Below the pieces are notes generated by a model. The model was not told the origin of the DNA. It ran no database searches and worked only from the letters and a program-made list of their open reading frames with translations. Source: Eremomyces bilateralis CBS 781.70 (lineage: Eukaryota > Ascomycota > Dothideomycetes > Eremomycetales > Eremomycetaceae). From it: a stretch of 64,000 nt of DNA. Both the position numbers and the translations under genes were made by a program. The stretch is from NCBI RefSeq assembly GCF_010015585.1, contig NW_022985067.1, forward strand, positions 1,495,021-1,559,020, given 5' to 3'. This document shows, in pieces, positions 53,053-61,133 of the stretch (the first letter of the stretch is position 1; every line of letters starts with the position of its first letter).

Positions 53053-55362
53053 TCAAAGCAAGGACATCCCATATTCATCCATCGCGAAATTGAAGGCAGA
53101 ATCGTTGAAAATGCTTCCAAGATACTCGTTGTACTGATGAGGTTCAAGGTGGAGATTAAAGCCGTCGATCAGGGTTGGAGAGTCTACATGTTCAGCAGGA
53201 GCATAATGTCCCTCTTGTTGCTCTGTCGATACTTGGCCATGGCCAATGCCGATTCCACTCCCCAGTCCAAGATCCGCAGGGTTCGATATCGAGCGAAGGG
53301 TGAGCACTTGTTCGTGCATTTTCTCCAACGTCTGCAAACACGTCTGCACCAACGTCTCCTGAGGCAGCTTATAACGAAGGGTGGTTCGACATTTCTGCCA
53401 GGACGAAGCCAACGTGGCGCTCCCAATGGACTCACGCACTGGAGCACAGACATCCGCAAGGAGGATGACCATTGCGGCGGTCCGGATGTAGAACATGCTA
53501 TACCACCATGCTCCGGATTCATTGGTCGCGGCTTGCCGTTCGGTCATGTCGATAAGGTCAATTGCGCTTCTCACGCAGGTCAGAGACGAACATTGAGCGA
53601 AAGATGTCGCCAGAGATGATGCTGGCGAGGCATTGCTCCGGTCCTTCTTTGATGATGTGAACCGCGCGGACGAAGAATTCAGTCGGCAGAATTGAGTCAA
53701 ACTTGGTCGGAACAGGAGGATGCGAAGATGGAGGTGTCTCGCATGCAGGATGTTGGTTTGTTGTCCCAGTGGTGGGCTACGACGGAGAAATTCCCCATCT
53801 TCATACGTCCACTTGAGAGTCTCTGGTACTTGGTCCGCAAACTTGGCAAGCTCTCTGTCAAGCTCAATGAGCAGATCGAAGCTTCCGTACCCGCATAGGG
53901 TGTCTAACCGGTCGGTCTCCTGGCCATATATTCGAGACAATATCTTGCTTAGAGTGGTGTCCAGCTTGATCGATTCGACAAAGAATTCCATATATGAGAC
54001 TTGATCTAGCGGCTGCGGTTGGTTCCGGTCGAGATACTCGTCATCAATTGCGGTTGGCAATGCGACCCCTGAGCTCTGATGTAACATGGCGGGCCGCCCG
54101 AGTGTCATGCTCACGATCATGTCTAGCATCGCGCAGGCATGCCAGATCCTCTTCCTTAACTCAATCTCAACAGGTTCGAAATGGCCATGCAGCTGCCCGT
54201 CGGGGAGGTGGAGGCCCAGACCTTGGGCAAGTCGGCACGCTGCCCCCATGGTACTCCAACATCGAGTGGGGAACGTCGTGAACTGGAAGATTTGGACCAG
54301 TAGCAAGAGGGTCTGGATGACGTGAATACTTCCGTCGTCAAAGAGGTCGAGATCGAACTGGCTTTTGCATTTCAATGTCAGGGTCGCGACCAGACTATTC
54401 CTTTGCGCCAGCGGCAGGTCAGAAAACTGTACTCCCAGTATCATCATCGCATTGAGTGCGCAGTGAAATACTGATGATGTATATCCGCACTGGTCTGATC
54501 CACCAAGTCCAAGACGGGGTCGCTGCGGTATGCTTTGAGTAGAGGCAGGGGCCCAGAGCTGCTCATATGCTGCCATGAACGTCGCCCGATGCAAGAATGG
54601 ATATACATGATGTGACCGATTCCAGTACAGGTCCAAAAGGTAGTCGGTCAAAACCCGGGGCATTAAAGAAAAGCTCTCCGGACCGCCAAAGCACGGCCTT
54701 GGTAATGAGCCGCTATTCTGTTGAGGTTCGTTTACTGTCGTTCTGCAGCCGCTGACTTCGGTTTGCGGCGCAGCGGCAGTATCGCCGTTACGCAAGATCA
54801 TATTATAGAATTGCTTCATAAATGACATGGAGGAGGAGCTGCCGTAAAATTTCTCATCCATGTCGGGCAAATCCACACTACTGGCGTTTCCACCCATTCC
54901 ATCCACTGGACTGGAGATGTCGACGATACAATTAGTTGGGGAGATCGATTTCGGATCCTGGTGAGTGTCTGCAGCCGCCAAAAGGAGCGCCTCGTGGCTC
55001 TCGCGACGACGGCCATCGCTCGCCAGAATTGGGCCTAGACCCGCGGAAGGAGTTCCAGGTTGACTTTGGCCCAGCAACTGCATCGCTGAGGCCGCCGATA
55101 GGGCATCTCTCGACTGCTGAATTTCACCCTCTAGGTCCGCAACCCGATTCAACAGCGAATCAATGTACTCGTTGGTATCGGCGAGATGTGCGCTGGTCCG
55201 CTTATACACACATCGTTCATGTCGCTGGACGCAGTTCCCGCATTGTGGCTTGGCTCCATTGCATCGTGCCTTGCGAGTGCGACAGGCTTCGCAGGCTAGA
55301 CTTATCTTCCGTCTTTTCGCAACTGACCCGGCTTGCCGGGATGGTTGTCCCTCCGCCGGCAT
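53053..55362 (-). CDS. Zn2Cys6 transcription factor with fungal-specific domain, 769 aa
   Basis: A single exon. The zinc cluster has exact spacing C24-x2-C27-x6-C34-x6-C41-x2-C44-x6-C51 and is preceded by basic 'KRRKIS'. A linker and short coiled coil ('EYIDSLLNRVADLEGEI') suggest a dimer binding CGG-type sites. The middle carries the fungal-specific transcription factor domain ('YWNRSHHVYPFLHRATFM', 'CRLAQGLGLHLPD', 'RKRIWHACAMLDMIVSMTLGRPAML'). The C-terminus contains 'HYAPAEHVDSPT', a possible activation region. It is convergent with the P450 and the flavin monooxygenase relic and divergent from the WSC gene. It could regulate either, but this is inferred from position. Confidence 0.92.
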   Translation of the reverse strand: MPAEGQPSRQAGSVAKRRKISLACEACRTRKARCNGAKPQCGNCVQRHERCVYKRTSAHLADTNEYIDSLLNRVADLEGEIQQSRDALSAASAMQLLGQSQPGTPSAGLGPILASDGRRRESHEALLLAAADTHQDPKSISPTNCIVDISSPVDGMGGNASSVDLPDMDEKFYGSSSSMSFMKQFYNMILRNGDTAAAPQTEVSGCRTTVNEPQQNSGSLPRPCFGGPESFSLMPRVLTDYLLDLYWNRSHHVYPFLHRATFMAAYEQLWAPASTQSIPQRPRLGLGGSDQCGYTSSVFHCALNAMMILGVQFSDLPLAQRNSLVATLTLKCKSQFDLDLFDDGSIHVIQTLLLLVQIFQFTTFPTRCWSTMGAACRLAQGLGLHLPDGQLHGHFEPVEIELRKRIWHACAMLDMIVSMTLGRPAMLHQSSGVALPTAIDDEYLDRNQPQPLDQVSYMEFFVESIKLDTTLSKILSRIYGQETDRLDTLCGYGSFDLLIELDRELAKFADQVPETLKWTYEDGEFLRRSPPLGQQTNILHARHLHLRILLFRPSLTQFCRLNSSSARFTSSKKDRSNASPASSLATSFAQCSSLTCVRSAIDLIDMTERQAATNESGAWWYSMFYIRTAAMVILLADVCAPVRESIGSATLASSWQKCRTTLRYKLPQETLVQTCLQTLEKMHEQVLTLRSISNPADLGLGSGIGIGHGQVSTEQQEGHYAPAEHVDSPTLIDGFNLHLEPHQYNEYLGSIFNDSAFNFAMDEYGMSLL

Positions 55363-56047
55363 CGTTCCGTTAAGTTGGGTGGCCGGACAAGAGAGGGATG
55401 GAGAAGCGGAGAAAGCGAGAGAGATGAAGAGGAGTGACTGGTGAGCATTTGCGAGGAAATTTATTGGACACTGACTACTTAATACAGAGGAAGAGGAGAT
55501 GTTGAATGAACCGAGGGCTTGCTCTGAAGCAACATGTGTGATGTTGTTTGCCTTTGGTTCTGCATCCGTAGCATTGGAGCATCAGATTGTGGCGGAGGCC
55601 CAGACCCAACCGAAAAGGGCGGTGGGGTTGGCAGGGCCGACCGAGGCTGGCCCGAACGGGTGCACCCGCAGGAATCAATCAATCAATCAATTGACATTGG
55701 ACTCGTTACGATCCTGACGATTTCTCATACGTCGACCCTTTCTCATGTCGACCCTTTCCCATGCTGACCCCTTTTCAATAGCCATGAAAGGTGCGTCAAT
55801 ATATATTAGGTGGCGCCGACTATTGTCTTGGTATGCGCCGTGATATATATTCGCTGCACAGGATGGCTAAGATACATTATCACCGCAAACTCACCTGGTT
55901 AAAGTCTAGAACTTAGATAAGGATAATGAGCAGGATAAGTACTGACAATGAGCCATCCTGTTGAGAATTCCTCCAATTATAAGTTTACCATAGTAGCGTT
56001 GTCATTCTCTGGCCTGCATTCGTTACCATCACCACCCACCTACCAAG
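55363..56047. other. Divergent promoter region with small repeats
   Basis: Separates the Zn2Cys6 and WSC genes. It contains an AATC microsatellite near 55673-55690 and about three copies of a GTCGACCCTTTCTCAT-like 15-16-bp unit at 55730-55777, which could be regulatory. Confidence 0.55.
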
Positions 56048-57493
56048 ATGATGCCTCGCCCTTTACCGAGTACTCGTCTCCTAGCTTTGCTGGGAGCCGT
56101 GGCCAGCACGTTCGCGTGCGTGATCCCCGACGAGCCACTCTCGAATAACATCCCCGAGAAGTTCAGCATCTTTGTTCAGAATGCATCCATTCCGATAGTT
56201 CATAACCGCGTCATGAACTTCCGGCCAAATGGCGAGGATAAACATCTGGTGCTGCGCCCAAGTGGCGAGCCTACCTTTGACCTGATGTATCTTGAAAATG
56301 GCCTTCTCCAATATGAAGGCCGTCATGCCGTTATCGATCTTGAGGTAAGGTTCTCATGGTCGGTCTATAGATTCTGGGACGAGCAATATTGAGAGGTAAT
56401 TTCATTAGTATAACCCCGCCGATGACACTACCAAGATGTTTATGACGGACCGGACTTTCCACCCAACCGCCATCTTTCAGCCGGTATACAGCTGTAATCC
56501 GGACACGGATGAGCTGCAAATCGGACTGGAACTTGTGTCCCGCCTCACTGATCCACCCGTGGTAGGTGGGCAGATCGGCATACAGACAGCGGGAGACACG
56601 TATGAATTCCGATATACACCTCCACATAACGCTTGTAACGTCTCCCCAAAAATGTAGTGCGGGTGTTGTGCTTGCTGACACGCATGTCTACATTAGTGCT
56701 CGACGCAAGGTTCATGTCGGTTACAATGGTGATATTCCGCGACGGCCTGAGCCCTCCTACTCCGAGCTCGACTGTTTCTAGCTCGACTAGTTCTGCTACC
56801 CCCTCTCAATCTTCGACTTCCTCCTCGACCCAGTCGGCAACAAGCACAACGGGATCTACAATACCAACCGACCCAGCAAGTTTTCCGCCGGTCGGTAACT
56901 ACAACTTTGTATCCTGCTATGCCGAGCCACCTACCGGTCGAGCACTTCCCGCCACATATGCCAGTGCTGATGATATGACGCTTGAAAAATGCGCGGCACT
57001 CTGCTCTCGCTACCCGTACTTCGGCACCGAGTGGAGCCGAGAGTGTTGGTGCGACGAGGAACTGACAGCGGGATCAGCTCCAGTTCCATTGTCTGAGTGC
57101 AACTATCCATGCATCGGTGACACAACGGAGATATGCGGCGGCTCACAACGTCTCTCGCTCTACCACAACGACAACTGGACTGGTCCGCAGCACCCGAATA
57201 ACGTCAACGACTTCGAGTTGTACGGCTGCGTCACCGACAGTCCATCGCACCGTACATTAACGGAAATTTCGTTTGCGAGCCCTGGTATGACATTAGAGGC
57301 GTGTGCCGATTTCTGCAGCGATTATCAGTACTTCGGAGCTGAGTGGAGCATTGAGTGCTGGTGCGGAAATGATTTCACTGAAGGGGCCGGCCAGGTTGAC
57401 ATCAGCCAGTGCAGTATGACTTGTGGAGGGAATAGGGACCAGCTGTGTGGGAACGCGGATCGATTAAGCGTTTACCAACTGGCAGCGATATAA
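56048..57493 (+). CDS. Secreted protein with two WSC domains, 441 aa, three exons
   Basis: Exons 56048-56344, 56409-56653 and 56710-57493; introns are 64 and 56 nt. There is a signal peptide (MMPRPLPSTRLLALLGAVASTFA). An N-terminal domain of ~160 residues ('FSIFVQNASIP', 'LVLRPSGEPTFDLMYLENG') is common in fungal secreted proteins and of unknown role. A Ser/Thr linker follows. Two Cys-rich WSC carbohydrate-binding domains come next ('FVSCYAEPPTGRALP...ECWCDEEL...ICGGSQRLSLY' and 'YGCVTDSPSHRTL...ECWCGNDF...LCGNADRLSVY'). No membrane helix follows, so it is likely secreted or wall-bound. The second intron's acceptor (GCAAG) is weak but is the only one that keeps the WSC frame. Confidence 0.8.
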
Positions 57494-57583
57494 TTTGTTT
57501 TTGGGATATACCTGGTGGGCAGAGGGTAGTTTGCTGAAGGACTGAATTCACTGAAACAAGTATGTAGAGGTTAAGTTTACTAG

Positions 57584-59147
57584 CCTCCGGGGGGGACGAA
57601 ATTGAATTACGTTTCTTGGCATTCCCCCAACCATACAGCTCCCGCGACCTTAACCACCAACTTCTGACTATCATCAACTTACTCTACCGCATTCAATGTT
57701 TGATGGATTCTTGTCCAAATACGCCAGATAAACCGATTAAACGTCATGAATACACTACAACCAAAAAATCACACTTTTTCGCGCTCTACGACAACCGGAA
57801 TGACGGCGAAAAGGTGCCTACCGTTTGCAAACGCCTTGACTTTCGCCTTGAACCTGCAACTGCGAGAACATGGCTGCGTCATCGGCTCATCGCGGTAAAG
57901 TCGGAGACCGTGTATGTCGGCGATCGCGCAGAATAAGCGATGAATTAGGGCGAAATCGAGCTATTTCTAACCCTCAATTGGATATGATATTATCCCCAGG
58001 CAATCCTGTTCGAGACCGTCCTCATGAGGCTAATATTGAATGGTTTAACTTTGATATCACGCCTCGTCGCCTGCGCGCAAACCTCCGCGATCGTCGTAAA
58101 GCCTCGCGTTTTAAGATGGAGCAAGTCAAACCCATTTCAGCTAAGAATAAGAGAGAGAGAATGGACTATGGGCGCTTCGGAATGGAACAGCCCCTCTTCG
58201 GATATTGGGATCAGATTGATTTTACGGACGAGGCGCATGTCGACCCCAACGAGCAGACAAAAGGGCGGGTTATACGAGAGGAAGGCAAGCGGCTTGAGCC
58301 TGAAAACCTACAGGCTAGGCCTAAGAGGTCTGGAAATGCTCTTCATTTTGCAGCCTCTATTTCATACTGGCATAAGGGCGAGCTCAATTCTATCACGACA
58401 AGTCTGAAGACCCTCCGAAGGCCCCTAAGCGACCGCGAATGCCCCGGAAAAGTAGTGTAGAAACGGTCGAAGAGTATGAAGCGAAATTAGCGAAATGGAA
58501 CGACGAATCGCACCATCCTGTGGAGGTAAAGAGGAAAGGAAATTCTATGACAGCCAAATATTACGCCGAGAACCTCCTCCCTCTATATATCGACGAGATT
58601 AACGCCGCGCGCGTGGAGCGCGACGGGGGTTGTTTTGGAGTCGATGATTGGGGGGATGGAGCTCATATGATACTTCAGGAGGATAATGATCGATCACATG
58701 GGACGACGCAGGGCAAGAGTCTACCTCGTAGCCTCAAGGATCGATGTTGGATCTATCGATTGAAGCATCCTGCGCAGTCGCCTAATCTTAACCCGATTGA
58801 AGCGATTTGGGGCATCCTCAAGCAGCGTATTAAGCGTAGAATATGGGATACCCTAGACGAACTGAAACAGATACTGGTTGAGGAGTGGGAAAAGATCACG
58901 ATGGAGGAAATCCGGGCGCGAATCGCAGAGATGCGGCTTCGCTGTAGGATGGTGGTAGACCGCGGCGGAGAATTCGTCAAAACAGACCTCTGGTAATCGC
59001 CGAGTTAGGAAAAGAGTACACTTTTTGATATTATGCTACTTTTGAGCGAATTGGACCTGCCCGTGCGAAGCGCGGTCTGCCTGTGATGGTGGTCATGGTC
59101 GTTGGGGGAATGCCAAGAAAAGTAATTCAATTTCGTCCCCCCGGAGG
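57584..59147 (+). mobile_element. Tc1/mariner-type DNA transposon, TIRs intact, transposase broken
   Basis: The ends are inverted repeats of 47-48 bp: 57584-57631 (CCTCCGGGGGGGACGAAATT...) and 59101-59147. They differ by one indel in the G-run and about one substitution. TAG flanks both sides (57581-57583 and 59148-59150), compatible with the TA target duplication of this superfamily. It encloses a DDE transposase relic. The near-identity of the ends suggests recent mobility, perhaps in trans. Confidence 0.88.
57703..58996 (+). pseudogene. DDE_3-type transposase, frameshifted
   Basis: It starts at ATG 57703 ('MDSCPNTPDKP') and needs a frame change near 57870-57930. It continues through 'SRRISDELGRNRAIS', 'NPVRDRPHEANIEW' and 'FTDEAHVDP' (first Asp), then needs another shift near 58380 ('FYHDKSEDPPK'). 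It ends with 'QEDNDRSHG' (second Asp) and 'SPNLNPIEAIWG' (Glu), about 38 residues apart. The catalytic triad survives, but the frame is broken at least twice. Confidence 0.82.
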
Positions 59148-59206
59148 TAGGTTGGCCTTAGGCCACAAGGCCATGATACTGCCCCTTACCCTTATCTCAG
59201 TTGGGA

Positions 59207-59345
59207 CTCAGGCGGCAATGGTGCCCCCTGGCCATTATGGGGCTCCGCTATATACCCAATGAAGCCCAGCCTCTTTTTTAGCATTCGCCACTAAATATTG
59301 ACCAATCATATGCCATAAAGCCAGAGGGCACCACTGCCGTCTGAG
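59207..59345. mobile_element. Second MITE candidate with 26-bp imperfect terminal inverted repeats
   Basis: The left end 59207-59232 (CTCAGGCGGCAATGGTGCCC...) and right end 59320-59345 are reverse complements at about 23 of 26 positions. The interior is short and non-coding. It lies just outside the Tc1-type element. No clear target duplication was found. Confidence 0.6.
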
Positions 59346-59739
59346 AGAAGTCTGCAGAGTTTGTGTGGATGGTAGAGCATCATATCATGAAATAGGTGAG
59401 AGAACTCCCATCGCTAAGTGTACTTGATACAGAATGTTTATCGCTAATCTGTTTTCAGAAATTGGTTCTACGCGTTGACTTCTACATTTCATCAAGTTTT
59501 AGGACCAATCCAACCACTCTACAGTCCGTCACGGTTCAGACATTGGCCGGTTATAATATCACATGACATCACATGACCAACGCCTGAGTGCTTTTGTAAA
59601 AGTTACATATCAGGGAGACTCTCCGCTTGATGGATCTTCCTCCTTTGTACTAATATTATCTTTCACATGTAGTACAATGCACGTATTCCAGACAACATCA
59701 CTACGTGTCTACGTCCTTGACACTAGGGTTTGACAGCGA

Positions 59740-60062
59740 ATCATGAAACTCGTCGCTAACTGCTTGCTCAGGACTCATCAAGATATGGGTGTATAATCCA
59801 GCTGCAATCTCCTTTAACAGGTTCGGATTCGTGCGCTTGGTCTCCGCTGTAACAAGGCAAGGCCTGACCTCTTCTGCTCCTCTCCAAGCTTGCTTGAAGG
59901 AATCAACTGGATGGCAATTTTGCCGATAAAGATTGGGATAGCATAAAAGATGATGCTCTTCCCAAAATCAGTCTGAGCAGAGACAGTAACCTCCCTCTCT
60001 GTGTGCCGGGCACCCCTGCGTGCCGAGCAAAACGATAGGTACTTCGACTTCAGAGCAAGCTA
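59740..60062 (-). pseudogene. RecQ/DEAD-type helicase fragment
   Basis: Minus-strand translation gives 'VTVSAQTDFGKSIIFYAIPI' (a degenerate Walker A, with Asp where Gly is usual) and 'IQLIPSSKLGEEQ'. After a frame change it gives 'LVTAETKRTNPNLLKEIAAGLYTHILMSPEQAVSDEF'. These are consecutive motifs of helicases found in fungal repetitive and subtelomeric DNA. Only the N-terminal helicase motifs remain. Confidence 0.7.
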
Positions 60063-61133
60063 GACACTGCACACATATTGATATTTCTTAAATTCGGTTT
60101 AAATATTGAATTGTAGCCGTTCCTTAATATTCGAGACCCTCCTACTAAGAAAATTACCTTAGCGTGGCTGTGTCCGAGCCCGATTTACGAAGAGTCTACC
60201 TTCTTAGCATACCAGAATATCTCTACCACAGCGCCACCATCGAACTGAATCGAACTTTTAAAAACATAGGAAGTTCATATCTAAGCCTTAGGGTCGCGGT
60301 ACGAAGTTAGATATCATTATCAACGACCGTGACTACTGCAGCGTGAAAGTTCGCCACGCCGGTCGGTACTTCGAGTCAGATCGTGGAACGCTCCTAGCTA
60401 GCGCGATACGATTATACACGTACTATACTTCATTAACGTATCATAACTTAAGTAATGCGCTATATTGTTCATGCCAAGGTCTTGGCTGAATTCGCCTGTG
60501 GCTGCCGCTGTCTAACCACTCCTGGCAAACGCAGAACTCCCTGCGTGCAGAAACGGGAACACCGTCGTTACTTGCCATACTTGGACTTTGCTGAGAATGC
60601 CTCTTACTGTAGCCGCGCTACGAAAAGTTTCTTTTAACGTGTTGCTCGGCTTTGGTTTCTGGTTTCCGCACCCGTGGGGGCTAAGGCTAAAAAGGTGTGG
60701 AGGATCAAAGTAGAGTTTGCAGAGGTTGACTTTGATGCGGATCGATTTGATACGGGAAATTCCAGCAGTCCTCGATATCCGTTACTGAATGTATGATCGA
60801 GAGTTAGTTTCGTCCTGTGGTTCGGCGCCATATTAGAGGACTGCGTTAAAATGTGACTGCACGCGATCATGAATGTCCCAGCGCGACGCATGCATTAGCG
60901 CCTGGTCAGGTCGCAAAGCGCAAGGCTGAGGTCGCGGAGAACAAGCTGCGAAGTGACCGGAAAACGAACGCAGCCTTGGACCAGAACTAATAATGGCCTT
61001 TCTCTGCCGCTGCGGTCGTCGTCCTTGTCCTTCAAGGGCGACTCAACTCTAGCTTCTTCGTTGACCGAGGCGAACCGCATAACCTGTCATTCCACCCGCC
61101 CATCTGCCGGCCTGGCGCGCTTCCCTCCACACC
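60063..61133. other. Intergenic, upstream of the phosphorylase-NACHT gene
   Basis: AT-rich on the left, more GC-rich towards the gene. No coding frame with family resemblance was seen. The last few hundred bases are probably promoter and leader. Confidence 0.5.

Noticed and set aside
56654-56696. TTAG acceptor for the second intron of the WSC gene
   Set aside because: It leads to a stop at 56781 before the WSC domains; the weaker acceptor at 56709 keeps the frame.
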